Shown: positions 1 to 10,869, numbered from the stretch's first letter. The stretch is DNA of 64,000 bases from Corylus avellana (GCF_901000735.1 NC_081550.1:14736393-14800392), one strand, 5' to 3'. Numbers and translations: made by a program. The notes: generated by a model not told the origin, from the letters alone.

Positions 1-1594
1 TGGCAAGGGTTTTTGATATCAACTTGTAAAAAACATTGCATAGATTAATTGGCCGGAATTCAGTCACACAAGATGGATTCACAATTTTTGGTATCAAGGC
101 AATTTACGTCGAATTGACCTCTTTATTCATGCAACTATTGTTTAAAATATGAATTATAACTTGGCTAACCTCTCCTCCAATGGACGCCTAGTTTTTTTTT
201 TTGGAAAAAACTAGCAGAAAAACCATCTAGGCTAGGTGCTTTTAGAGGGTCCATTTGCATGAGTGCTTTCCCCACCTCATCGGCCGTGAATTCTTGTAAA
301 AGAGATTCATTCATGGCTTGTGTTACCTGTGATTCCATGGACTCAAGAATTGGCACCAGGTTTCTAGGCCCTCCTAATGTGAACAGCTCTTGAAAGTATT
401 AGACAAAAGCATCACCAATGCTAGCTTGGGTCTCCCATTTCCGTCCTTGTGTGTCTGTAATATCCATAAGCATACTGGACTTCTTCTTCTGACTTGCACA
501 GACATGAAAATACCGAGAATTTTGATCCCTATATCTCAGCCAGTCTTCTTTCGCTCTCCGTCGCCAATATATATCATCTTCAGTTTGTGTCATAGCCAAT
601 TCAGCTCTTAGTCGGTGGATTAAGGATCTGGCCATAGCATCAGATGAGGATTGGGTTGTGATCAAATCTGCCGAAAGCTGCTGAATTTTCTGTCCCACGT
701 GCCTCCCATGCAGTCTTTGCCACTCCAACAAACCCTTCTTGCTGGCCTTTAGTTTCCCCTCCACCGAATGCCACGTTCCATGATGTATTGCCTTGACCCT
801 CCATATTTTTTTAATGACTTCTTTGCATTCATTATTTTCTGCCCACTTCGCTTCATACTGAAATCCCCATCCCTTCCTACGTAAATTCGTGCCACCATAT
901 ATGTTGGAGAGTGGAATTGAAGGTGATCTGAAAAAACAGCAGCGTTAATGGAAACTTCTACCTTGGGAAACCGGACCAACCATTCGTGGTTAGCCACTAC
1001 TCTATTGAGCTTCTCCATCGTAAAATTCTCCGCATCTCGCCCATTATTCCATGTACAAATAGGGCCCCGACTCTCGATCTCATGTAAACCACAAAACTCA
1101 AGAGTGGACCTAAAATTTTTCATTAGATAATTAGGCTGTTGCTTCCCTCCTACTTTTTCGGAATGGTCAAGGATTTCATTGAAATCCCCCGCACACACCC
1201 AAGGACTAGGTGCCAAAGTCTTAAGATGTCTCATTAAGCCCAATGCTTCATTCCTCTTATGCGACTCCGGGTGACCATAAAATCCGGTGAAAGTCCATAG
1301 GCTGATCGTAAGGGTTGACACAATTGCATTAATATGCCTCTGGCTATAATTTTGAATTTCGATCCCTAGTCCCTCTTTCCATAGCAATGCCAAACCTCCA
1401 CTTCTTTCGACATAATCAACCACTAACAAATTATCAAAACCCGCTCTTTGTTTTATTCCAGACATTTTATTACTTCGAAGTTTGGTTTCCATGAGAAAAA
1501 CCAAATCGGGGCACTTCTCCTTTACCTTCCAACAAAGCTCTCAAATTGTCTTCGGGTTCCCAAGCCCACGACAATTCCAACGCAATATTTTCAT
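1..1594 (-). pseudogene. LINE ORF2 5' part: endonuclease and RT start (copy A)
   Basis: The ATG at 1594 opens an apurinic-like endonuclease with the usual N-terminus MKILRWNCRGLGNP. The motifs METK, GDFNEILD and SDH (metal-binding and catalytic residues of the exonuclease-endonuclease-phosphatase fold) follow. A TGA at 1543-1541 replaces the TGT cysteine codon of copy B, so the frame stops after about 17 codons and reopens at 1504. Further frameshifts lie near 760 and 360. The RT thumb/palm region would continue past the window start. Confidence 0.85.
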
Positions 1595-2715
1595 ACCGGT
1601 CGGCGGGGCTGTGACCCAGACCCTGCCGTACCCGATCCATTGAGTTGACCTTCCGTCTCATCTTGCAACTCGAGAGTAGAAGCTCTCTTAAACTTCATAC
1701 GTCTCTTAGTGCTAGACGTGACCTCCTCTTCCACCCCCTCTCCATCCCCAGATATCAGTCTTTTCCCATGCAAAGGTGGCGTAAGGACCTCTAAAAGTCG
1801 ATGTTGGTCTGTCGTAGCCCGTCTCTTCCATTTAGGCTCCACATGGGCCCTTTTTTTCCCCCTTCCTGAGGCTGTCCTCCACTAGCCTATATTCCCATAT
1901 CTCACGTTCCTAGAACACGTGCCTTCATTCCTTCCTTGGAAATTCTTTTCCCGTTTTTATTCTTCCCAGCAGTGTCCTCATTAATGCGCACATTTGAAAA
2001 AATTTGTTCAAACTTCCCTTTTAGAAATGCCACTCTTTCCATATTCAAGTTGGCTTCTTTCCTTAATTACCTGCTTCTCCTGCATCTCCACTTGCATGAT
2101 TCCATTACTAGCCACGGCTAACGTATCTCGCACACAATTAAAATTGCTCATTATGGGAGTATGTTTTTGCACCATAACGGGCGAGTTGGTCAACAAAACA
2201 TTAAAATTTCCAGAATTTTTGCCCGTCATTACTTTCGTGCCATTATTGCCTACCTCCTCCGTAGCTGGTGGTGCTCCTCGCTCCGGCATGCCTCTTTGCC
2301 CTCCCGAAGAAGCTAACTCTTCCATTTGTGAGGGCGGCATACCACCTCCACTATTATCGGATGTTCTACCCCCCCTGGTTCTACTCCCCCCCTCTCTCTC
2401 TTATCGTAGTATGTTTTCCTCGATCCATCTCCGCTCTTCTCCATTCCGACTGATGGGAGTTAGAGAAATCTCTCCTTCGGCGTGGGGACGGGACACGCAG
2501 CCATGGGCCATATTGCTTCTCCTTTTCGTTGGCTCGATGCCCCCCTTTTACATGGTACCCCTCCCGACCATGTCAGATTTTCCTACAATCATAGTAGTTT
2601 TTGGGAAGTTTCTCGTATTGAAAAGCAATCAGAGTTTGTTTACTGAGGAGTTTGTTGACTCTTCCTCTCACCAGAGGCTTAGTAATATCAATCCTGATTC
2701 GAACTCGAAGGTACT
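1591..2715 (-). pseudogene. LINE ORF1 C-terminal part (copy A), broken
   Basis: The first bases after the gap encode RVRIRIDITKPLVRGRV on the minus strand. This matches the end of the DUF4283 domain in the ORF1 at 61124-62498, which reads RIRVRIDITKPLERGRE. The rest is a low-complexity linker in shifting frames (for example 2340-2008) and a last open stretch, 1842-1591, ending in RRPV. The zinc-knuckle part is not readable. The stop overlaps the ORF2 start (ATGA, 1594-1591). ORF1 of plant L1 elements binds element RNA; this copy could not make a whole protein. Confidence 0.75.
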
Positions 2716-2735
2716 NNNNNNNNNNNNNNNNNNNN
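2716..2735. other. Assembly gap, 20 N
   Basis: Twenty Ns lie exactly between the RNase H domain of LINE copy B (cut after NWDAAI-like residues) and the DUF4283 domain of LINE copy A. The real missing sequence should hold the end of one element and the start of the next, so 20 is unlikely to be its true length. Confidence 0.95.
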
Positions 2736-5700
2736 TTTGTCTATGGCCACATCCCAGTTTGCCTTGAAACTTCCTGTGTTCGGGGCTTGCCATGATTTTC
2801 CACGGTCAACAGGGCTCACTATCGTGCTTTGGAGAACTCTGTCCTGTTGCTTCTGGAATTTCGTAATATTCTCGAGTGATTTGCGAATAAGATCGTTTGC
2901 ACTAGAGAACTGACCTTCATGGATCCAGGAGTTTCGCCTGAACCATAATTGTCGAGCTAAGGACACAAACACTGTGTAATCATCCGAATCACACTTTAGA
3001 AAATATGTTCCGCTAGCTGCAGAAAGTTGTTTCCCTCCTGCGCACATTTTTGGAACACACGTCTATTACTTCGCCAAGTGTCTGAAGCTGCTGGGCAACC
3101 CCATAATACGTGCAACACTGTTTCTGGTTCTCTCTCACATATCGAGCACAACGGGTCCTTCACCACTTTTCTCTTAAGGAGGTTATCCTTAGTTCGCAGA
3201 AGGTTGTGGCAGGCTCTCCAGAAAAAATTCCTGGTAGCATTGGGGGGAGGCAATTTCCAGATTTTCTTCCATAGGAAACTCTCCTCCATCGAGGTTGAAC
3301 TGTTCAGACTCTTTCTGTTCTCCAACTTGTTAGCGAGGTGATAGGCACTCTTGACCAAGAAAGTTCCCAAATTCGTCCCCCTCCAAATCCGAACGTCTGG
3401 CTGGTTCAAATGGCTGATTGCTATAGAATTAATTGCCGCCACCTCCTCCTTCAAAAAAATTCTTGAAAGCAAAGTTTGATTCCACCATACAGTATTCGAA
3501 TCAATGAGTGCACTCACCTTACTTCTTGAGTCTAGCACCGTTGGGGGGGAATGGGGCTTGTAGGTAGATGGACATGGGATCCATTTATCCCCCTAGATAT
3601 TAACCAATTGCCCATTGCCAATACGCCAAATCATTCCTTCCTCAATAATCTCCTTAGAGTCGTGGATGCTACGCCAAGCAAGGGAGGGTTTCGAGGTCAA
3701 CTTAGCTTCCAATATCAAGGTTTTAGGATAGTATTTTTTCTTGATAATTCTTGCTATGAGAGTATCCGGGGCTTGTAATAATCGCCAATATTACTTCGCT
3801 AGAAGGGCCTTATTAAAATTTACCAAGTAGCAAAATCCTAATCCACCACAGTCCTTTGACATCCCCATTTTACTCTACCTCATCCAATGAATACTATGCT
3901 CTTTCCTTTGAGACCCCCACCAAAACTTCTGCATCAGAGAATTAATTTCAGTACATAATCCTTTCGGGAGGAGGAATATATTCATGCTATATGACGGGAT
4001 TGCTTGGATCACTACTTTCAACAATATCTCCTTTCCAGCTTGTGACAACAATTTTAGTTTCAAATCTCCAAGGCGACGACTGACTCTGTCTTTTATACTT
4101 TTGAAAGCCTGATTTTGGGATTTGCCAACAAGAGCAGGTAGGCCGAGATACTTATCATATCTCTGATTTTCTGAAATCCCGGATAATTTCAAGATCTCCT
4201 TCTTCTGATCTGGGAAGTATTGTGAATGAAGGAAATCGACGTTTTAGCTTGATTTAAATGCTGCCCCGATGCCTTCTTATACATACATAGGATTTTTGTC
4301 AAACGATGCCAATGGGTTGGGGTCGCCTTGCCAAACAGTAAGCTATCGTCAGCGAAAAAAAGGTGGTTTAACCGTGGTCCTTTTTTAGAGGTGGGAACTC
4401 CAGGCAAATCACCATTTCTTTTCGCCTGTGCTAAGAGAGAGCTAAGGGCTTTTGCACATAACAAAAACAAATAAGGTGAAATAGGATCCCCTTGACGGAT
4501 GCCCCTTGAGGGAAAAATCCGCCCCGTAGGTGATCCATTCACAAGGACCTCATAGGTAGCCAACTTAACGCACATCATAATCATGTTTACCCATCGCCTA
4601 TCAAATCCCATCCGACACATAACTGCTTCCAAAAAATCCCATTCTACCCTATCGTAGGCTTTGTTCATATCGAGCTTTACAGCTAACCAACTTTCCCCCA
4701 CATCCTCGATTGCATCGTATGTAACGTCTCATAAGCGGCCAATATGTTGTCCGTTATGAGTCGGCCGGGTATGAATGCACTTTGGTTATGGGAAATAATT
4801 TCAGGGAGCACCACTTTAAGTCTATTGGCAAGGGTTTTTGATATCAACTTGTAAAAAACATTGTATAGACTAATTGGCCGGAATTCAGTCACACAAGATG
4901 CATTCACAATTTTTGGTATCAAGGCAATTTACGTCGAATTGACTTCTTTATTCATGCAACTATTGTTTAAAATATGAATTACAACTTGGCTAACCTCTCC
5001 TCCAATGGACGCCTAGTTTTTTTTTTGGAAAAAACTAGCAGAAAAACCATCTAGGCTAGGTGCTTTTAGAAGGTCCATTTGCATGAGTGCTTTCCCCACC
5101 TCATTGGCCGTGAATTCTTGTAAAAGAGATTCATTCATGGCTTGTGTTACCTGTGATTCCATGGACTCAAGAATTGGCACCAGGTTTCTAGGCCCTCCTA
5201 ATGTGAACAGCTCTTGAAAGTATCAGACAAAAGCATCACCAATGCTAGCTTGGGTCTCCCATTTCCGTCCTTGTGTGTCTGTAATATCCATAAGCATACT
5301 GGACTTCTTCTTCTGACTTGCACAGACATGAAAATACCGAGAATTTTGATCCCTATATCTCAGCCAGTCTTCTTTCGCTCTCCGTCGCCAATATATATCA
5401 TCTTCAGTTTGTGTCATAGCCAATTCAGCTCTTAGTCGGTGGATTAAGGATCTGGCCATAGCATCAGATGAGGATTGGGTTGTGATCAAATCTGCCGAAA
5501 GCTGCTGAATTTTCTGTCCCACGTGCCTCCCATGCAGTCTTTGCCACTCCAACAAACCCTTCTTGCTGGCCTTTAGTTTCCCCTCCACCGAATGCCACGT
5601 TCCATGATGTATTGCCTTGACCCTCCATATTTTTTTAATGACTTCTTTGCATTCATTATTTTCTGCCCACTTCGCTTCATACTGAAATCCCCATCCCTTC

Positions 5701-6418
5701 CTACGTAAATTCGTGCCACCATATATGTTGGAGAGTGGAATTGAAGGTGATCTGAAAAAACAGCAGCGTTAATGGAAACTTCTACCTTGGGAAACCGGAC
5801 CAACCATTCGTGGTTAGCCACTACTCTATTGAGCTTCTCCATCGTAAAATTCTCCGCATCTCGCCCATTATTCCATGTACAAATAGGGCCCCGACTCTCG
5901 ATCTCATGTAAACCACAAAACTCAAGAGTGGACCTAAAATTTTTCATTAGATAATTAGGCTGTTGCTTCCCTCCTACTTTTTCGGAATGGTCAAGGATTT
6001 CATTGAAATCCCCCGCACACACCCAAGGACTAGGTGCCAAAGTCTTAAGATGTCTCATTAAGCCCAATGCTTCATTCCTCTTATGCGACTCCGGGTGACC
6101 ATAAAATCCGGTGAAAGTCCATGGGCTGATCGTAAGGGTTGACACAATTGCATTAATATGCCTCTGGCTATAATTTTGAATTTCGATCCCTAGTCCCTCT
6201 TTCCATAGCAACGCCAAACCTCCATTTCTTCCGACATAATCAACCACTAACAAATTATTAAAACCCGCTCTTTGTTTTATTCCAGACATTTTATTACTTC
6301 GAAGTTTGGTTTCCATGAGAAAAACCAAATCGGGGCACTTCTCCTTTACCTTCCAACAAAGCTCACAAATTGTCTCCGGGTTCCCAAGCCCACGACAATT
6401 CCAACGCAATATTTTCAT
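2736..6418 (-). pseudogene. LINE ORF2: endonuclease, reverse transcriptase, RNase H (copy B), broken
   Basis: It starts at the ATG at 6418 and stays open to 5573 (281 residues) through METK, GDFNEILD and SDH. A shifted block follows (5588-5223), then RT with FRPISL, AFIPGR, DMNKAYDRVEW, GIRQGDPISPYLF and the catalytic FADDSLLF (near 4360-4345). A zf-RVT block (CSICEREPETVLHVLW) and the first RNase H residues (KANWDVAI) come next. Frame changes near 5580, 5215, 4695, 4190, 3870 and 3540 make it inactive. The protein would nick target DNA and copy element RNA by target-primed reverse transcription. Confidence 0.9.
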
Positions 6419-6837
6419 ACCGGTCGGCGGAGCTGTGACCCAAACCTTGCCGTACCCGATCCATTGAGTTGACTCTCCGTCTCATCTTGCAACTCGAGAG
6501 TAGAAGCTCTCTTAAACTTCATACGTCTCTTAGTGCTAGACGTGACCTCCTCTTCCACCCCCTCTCCATCCCCAGATATCAGTCTTTTCCCATGCAAAGG
6601 TGGCGTAAGGACCTCTAAAAGTCGATGTTGGTCTGTCCTAGCCCTTCTCTTCCATTTAGGCTCCACATGGGCCCTTTTTTTCCCCCTTCCTGAGGCTGTC
6701 CTCCACTAGCCTATATTCCCATATCGCACGTTCCTAGAACACGTGGCTTCATTCCTTCCTTGGAAATTCTTTTCCCATTTTTATTCTTCCCAGCTGTGTC
6801 CTCATTAATGCGCACATTTGAAAAAATTTGTTCAAAC
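6415..6837 (-). pseudogene. LINE ORF1 tail (copy B), truncated
   Basis: Open from 6666 to 6415 (83 residues, basic, starting MEPKWKRRARTDQ). Its TGA stop at 6417-6415 overlaps the ORF2 ATG (6418-6416) as ATGA. Upstream the homology to copy A ends abruptly at 6837. No DUF4283 or zinc knuckle is left. Confidence 0.75.
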
Positions 6838-6940
6838 GGATTGAAAGAGGACCTAGCATTACACTTTTTTGGGTAATTTTGCTGCCCAAAAACTGCCCAT
6901 CCGGATTGAAAGAGGACCTAGCATTACACTTTTTTGGGTA
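6838..6940. repeat. 38-bp direct repeat next to the LINE breakpoint
   Basis: The same 38 bases (GGATTGAAAGAGGACCTAGC and 18 more) occur at 6838-6875 and 6903-6940, 27 bases apart. The first copy begins at the exact base where LINE copies A and B diverge. Confidence 0.85.
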
Positions 6941-6999
6941 TGGGTCGTTCTGATAGCTAGCTAATTTATATAAATTAGTGGTTCTCAAGATACTTAGCT

Positions 7000-7085
7000 T
7001 CATCGTCTGGGATCATGCCTAATGAAGTGGAGATCACTAATTCGAATCCCCCTCCCCCTCTTGTGTGGACATGTAAAAAAAAAAT
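7000..7085 (+). repeat. SINE-like tail 1 (B-box-like motif and poly-A)
   Basis: ACTAATTCGAATCCCCCTCC resembles a pol III B box (GGTTCGAATCC). It is followed by CTTGTGTGGACATGT and a run of ten A. The same layout recurs at 7505-7592. No convincing A box was found, so a tRNA-derived SINE is a guess; it could be another short repeat. Confidence 0.4.
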
Positions 7086-7504
7086 TATATAAATCAGTGT
7101 AATAAAGTGGCATGTATTCTATATGCCACATCACATTTGGGATGACTCTAATCCTCCTTATATCATTACTCGTTTTCATAAAATAAAATTAAAAAAAGAA
7201 AAGAAAGAAAGAATAAAACAAAATACAAACGAGAGAATGTATGTTTCAGGGCCATTCACATGACTACTCTGGACAAATATATATATTTTTTTATAAACTG
7301 GGCTGTAGGAGTTCTTGCAACCTAGCTTTTAAAAAGTAACATGTATCTTTTAAACATGCAAGAATCATATGTTGTTTCTAATGCAGTGAAAGGAACAAGG
7401 AACATGTGCTTCTCAAACACGTCACTTTTTAACCGATTGGTTTGCAGGAACGACTACAATCTAGTTTTGTCTTCAAGGGATAGCTTAATCAACTGTGAAC
7501 CACG

Positions 7505-7592
7505 CCTCATAAAGCAAAAGTCTCATGAAGCGTAAGTTACTAGTTCGAATCCCCCTCTTCCTCTCCTTGTATGGACATTTCAAAAAAACCTA
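7505..7592 (+). repeat. SINE-like tail 2
   Basis: TAGTTCGAATCCCCCTCTTC, then CTTGTATGGACATTTC and seven A. It closely parallels the tail at 7000-7085. The sequence between the two and up to 7775 is AT-rich, with no supported gene. Against the aspartic protease copy at 34 kb, about 500 bases here (7231-7735) look like an insertion. Confidence 0.4.
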
Positions 7593-7775
7593 CAATATAG
7601 TTTTTGTCCATAATAATATGATATATTATATAATTATTATGTATATAGATCAAACAAGAAATTGGACGACAATAAAGAACGTTTACTCACACCCACACCA
7701 GCAATTAATGGAGTCTCACTAATGCAATTACAAAAGTCTCATCTCTTATAACTTTTGGAAGAAATCAAATACACT

Positions 7776-9084
7776 TTAGAATTTGGTGCAGTCAGTCGGC
7801 TTGAAAGAGAGCATCATATTTTCCATATCATACCCGATCAAGAAATTTGATTGAGCAAAGTTTACGTAGATTCCAAATCCGCTGTTGGAATTAGAAACAT
7901 GAATGGCAAAGCATAAAACCCACCTTGTGTTCGACTGAAGATGTTCATGGGTGTTAGCACCACGTTTGCACCTTCAAAATGGACGGTCAAGATTGGTCCG
8001 TCTAGATTCTTTTCACTTTCATAGCAAAGCTGTTCAAGATCTTCCACAACCGGGTCCAACGAAATCTGCTTCTTCACTTCCGCCACCAACCGGATGGCAC
8101 CTGCATTTTTGGGGTTCCCGAATTGAGAAACACGTTTCCCTCTGAAACATTACCCGAAGAGTCGTAGGGCAAATATTTATCTCCGACACTAATTCATTCT
8201 AGGGTGGCAAAATACCAAGGGATGTCTCTGGATATTAAAGGTGTTGAAACGACACTGTCGCCAAAAACTTGACTACCATCGCCAACACTCATCTTGCTGG
8301 GAATGCTGGGATCAGTGCCCAACGGTGTGAAGCAATGGGAGAAGCTCTTGCTGTTGCTGCCGAAAGAGGAAGCTATTTGAGAAACAAAAGGTAAATTCCC
8401 TCCACCTAAACCAATGATTCCCGTCACATGGTCATTGAAAGATCCGCTGTCGTTTTGACCGCACCTAAAAACAATGTCTATGGAAACTTGTTTCCTTGAG
8501 GTGGAAGTCAGGGTGACAGCTTCTTTGCCCAAAACACCTTGGGTTAAGGAGCCGTCTCCATAACTGTAAGCATAGTTGTAAAGGTTTTGAGGAGAACATG
8601 TTGTCGTTTTTAGTTGATGACATTGTTCGGATTCACAAGAAATGTCATGGTATGTTGATGACTTTGAAGGGTCTAATAGAGGATAAATCTGTTGGTAGCA
8701 CCCATCACAAGGTGTACATTGTGTCCAAATAAAGTTACTACCTGCATGCATGCATGCACGTACACACGTATATATATACACAAGGGGAATAAAAAAATAT
8801 TATAATTTAAGGTATAACAATTTATAATTACCTGTATCGACAATGCCATAGATGTCTACTGGTGGTGTTCCCATTGAGAGCTTCAGGATATTTTCAACTT
8901 TGTATGCTCTTACTTTTGATTGGAGGGTATTTGGATGGACTTTGAAGGGAGATTTTGGAGAGTCTCGCCAGATTAACTCAATAGTGAACCCACCACCACC
9001 ATTGCTAGTAGCAGCTGTAACCAAAAGCCCTATAACATAATTGGAGAGAATAGACACAACCACAAAGTGTGAATGAAACATCAT
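7776..9084 (-). pseudogene. Aspartic protease (CDR1/nepenthesin-like, A1 family), copy 1, dead
   Basis: The minus-strand gene has two exons, 9084-8832 and 8741-7776. The 90-bp intron (GTAATT...GCAG) splits the first active-site codon of DTGS. Exon 1 gives a hydrophobic signal peptide (FVVVSILSNYVIGLLVTAA) and a short propeptide-like stretch. Exon 2 starts SNFIWTQC and ends in the family-typical GYDMENMMLSFKPTDCTKF. Lesions: TGA at 8196-8194; a 13-bp loss near 8105 that shifts the frame; a second shift near 7865; and the second catalytic Asp changed to Asn (codon 8124-8122, NSGTP where copy 2 has DSGTP). Members are secreted or vacuolar proteases, some linked to disease resistance. Confidence 0.88.
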
Positions 9085-9235
9085 TTTTGGATTGCCCCTC
9101 GTGTGTTGAAATAATTTAGATCACTTGTTTAAGTATATAGCCAATTTCATAATTTATATTCCAATTATGTTGTTTAGGTATTTATTATTATTATTATTTT
9201 TTGTTCAAGGCAACGTAATCAAATATTGGCTCTAC

Positions 9236-10135
9236 ATGGGTGCACAGCCATCTCTGGAAACAAATATGGCGAATAGGAGGCCCAAGGATGGTGAAGATGT
9301 TTATGTGGCAGGCCTGTAACAATATATTGCCAACGAACGAGAATTTACTCAAACGGAAGATTTTGGAGGATCCTTTATGCCCCATTTGTGGGCGAGAACC
9401 TTAGACCGTTGGGTGTGCGCTATGGACGTGCCCTGCGGCACAAGATGTATGGCATGGAAGTATGAGAAAGATTCACAAGAGTACCACAGCTGAGCTGAGT
9501 TTCATGGACATTGTCGAGGGATTGTTGGAGTGCCTTGATGCTGTGGAAGTTGATATGTTTGCATGCACTGCCAGACAAGTACGGTTACGGAGAAATAAAT
9601 GGGTGTTTGAAGGTGTGTTCTCTTCTCCAGCGTAGTTGTTACAACGGGCCTCAGACCAGGTGGAAGCAGCTAAGATTGAGCTTCGTGGCAAGCATCATGA
9701 AGACCTACAGGTTTGGCAAAAACCACCTGCAAGATGGAGACCGCCGCCAATGAATTTTCTGAAATGTAACTGGGACGCAGCCATTGATTCGGTTGGGAAA
9801 AGAATGGGTGCGGCGAAGTGTTTTACCAAGCTGTACATTACCAATCCCCTGAATGCTGAAATAGTTGCGGCATGGTTAGCAGACCAGTTCATCTGGCAAC
9901 TTCATGTGGAACAGATCATCCTAGAAAGGGATTACCTTGGGGTGGTCAGGAGTCTTCAAGGGGAGGGGAATAGTGGGGGTTAAGCGGGGCTAATGATAGA
10001 TGATGTAAAAATCACTCTCGGTCACTGTTGATCTTGGCAAGTCTGCCATGTCCGCAGGGAAGCTAATTCGGCAGTGGACAGATTGGCCAAGCATGCCTTG
10101 CAGCGGAGGGAAGAGCACCAGTGGAGGTTGTCCAC
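9236..10135 (+). mobile_element. LINE 3' fragment: zf-RVT and RNase H domains
   Basis: Plus-strand remnant of LINE ORF2. Near 9290-9430 it reads MFMWQACNNILPTNENLLKR and CPICGREP, then an in-frame stop, then a tail-like CPAAQDVW (zf-RVT). RNase H follows: LKCNWDAAIDSVGKRMG at 9750-9810, an acidic ERDYLGVV stretch near 9930, and a C-terminal HVRREANSAVDRLAKHA near 10050-10100. Several frameshifts and stops make it inactive. It has no poly-A tail; it runs directly into LRR sequence. Confidence 0.8.
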
Positions 10136-10139
10136 CCCA

Positions 10140-10687
10140 TTTCTTGAATTCTTGAGAAACCAATCCGATTTATTATCTCTAGACCTTTCAAACAACGAGA
10201 TCTATGGAGAAATACCCAACTGGATTTGGAAACTTCCACATCTTTATGACCTAGATCTCTCTTATAATTGTTTGGTGACTTTGGAAGGACCTATCCTCAA
10301 TGTTTCTCTTTAAAGCCTAAACCTTCACTCCAATCAGCGCCAAGGACAGCTCCTAATTATTTCGTCTATCAAATACTTGGATTTCTGAAGAAAAATCCTA
10401 TTTACATCCTTCTCATACTTGGATTTCTCGAGCAATAGTTTCCATTCTGTTATACCAGAAAGCATCAGTCAGTTCCTTGTTTCAACTAAATTCTTATTTC
10501 TTTCAAGAAATAAATAATATGGGAGCATCCCTAGATCAATATGCAATGCAACAAATCTTCAACTTCTAGATCTGTCCAATAATTTCTTCAGTGGAACAAA
10601 TCCCCTATGCTTGATAGAGATGAGTGGGATTCTTCAGGTGTTGAAGTTGAGGACAAACAACTTCAATGGCACAATTCCTTATGCATT
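10140..10687 (+). pseudogene. Receptor-like protein LRR fragment
   Basis: Leucine-rich repeats of the plant extracellular type: LRNQSDLLSLDLSNNEIYGE (10155-10215), IPNWIWKLPHLYDLDLSYN, later LQLLDLSNNFFSGTNPLCL and LQVLKLRTNNFNGTIP. They match the C-terminal LRR block of Cf/Ve-type receptor-like proteins. Stops and shifts occur at about 10311, 10388 and 10516. The sequence ends where a copia LTR fragment begins. It has no start, transmembrane segment or tail. It cannot be the 3' part of the gene at 23017, because it lies upstream of that gene on the same strand. Confidence 0.8.
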
Positions 10688-10854
10688 TCCCGTGGTTTTT
10701 ACCTTCGCATTGGAGGGTTTTCCACGTAAAAATCTTGGTGTCTTGCTTGTGGGTTTGCTTGATTATTATTTTGCTATTGTGTTACTATTTAATTTGCACA
10801 AAGAGGGGTAGATTAATTCCGCTGAGCATCTGAAATTGGTGTTCACCCCTAACA
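10688..10854 (+). repeat. Copia 5' LTR remnant (last 167 bp)
   Basis: Nearly identical to the last 167 bp of the 3' LTR (20445-20611), ending CACCCCTAACA. The remaining 518 bp, which would hold U3 and the promoter, are missing. LRR sequence abuts at a TCCC shared by both sides (10688-10691). Confidence 0.9.
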
Positions 10855-10857
10855 AAG

Positions 10858-10869
10858 TGGTATCAGAGC
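10858..10869 (+). promoter_or_regulatory. Copia primer binding site (initiator tRNA-Met)
   Basis: TGGTATCAGAGC lies three bases after the LTR end. It is the standard plant retrotransposon primer site, complementary to the 3' end of initiator methionine tRNA. Confidence 0.92.

Larger units (their letters stand above)
1..2715 (-). mobile_element. L1-type LINE, copy A (runs off the window start)
   Basis: Minus-strand non-LTR retrotransposon. Reading down from 2715 it gives the end of a DUF4283 nucleic-acid-binding domain (ORF1), the ORF1 tail, then the endonuclease and the start of the reverse transcriptase of ORF2, which leaves the window at base 1. Bases 1-2013 are almost identical to 4826-6837, differing only at scattered positions and in one poly-T length. 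The 702 bases 2014-2715 are ORF1 sequence absent from copy B. The copy is inactive because ORF1 is shifted and ORF2 has an early stop. The 2716-2735 gap hides its 5' side. Confidence 0.9.
2736..6837 (-). mobile_element. L1-type LINE, copy B (5'-truncated)
   Basis: Minus-strand LINE with, in order, the ORF1 tail (6837-6415), endonuclease (6418-5573), linker, reverse transcriptase (about 4922-3875), zf-RVT zinc-binding domain (about 3300-3100) and the start of RNase H (about 2760-2736). It is cut inside RNase H by the gap. Its 5' end at 6837 falls within ORF1, as expected of 5'-truncated LINE insertions. No poly-A tail is visible because the 3' end is missing. Confidence 0.9.

Noticed and set aside
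1994..2767. 257-residue plus-strand open frame
   Set aside because: It is antisense to LINE ORF1 and runs through the N gap; the minus-strand reading shows DUF4283 residues.
7025..7050. tRNA gene suggested by the TTCGAATCC motif
   Set aside because: No acceptor stem, anticodon loop or D-arm can be drawn; only the B-box-like piece is present.
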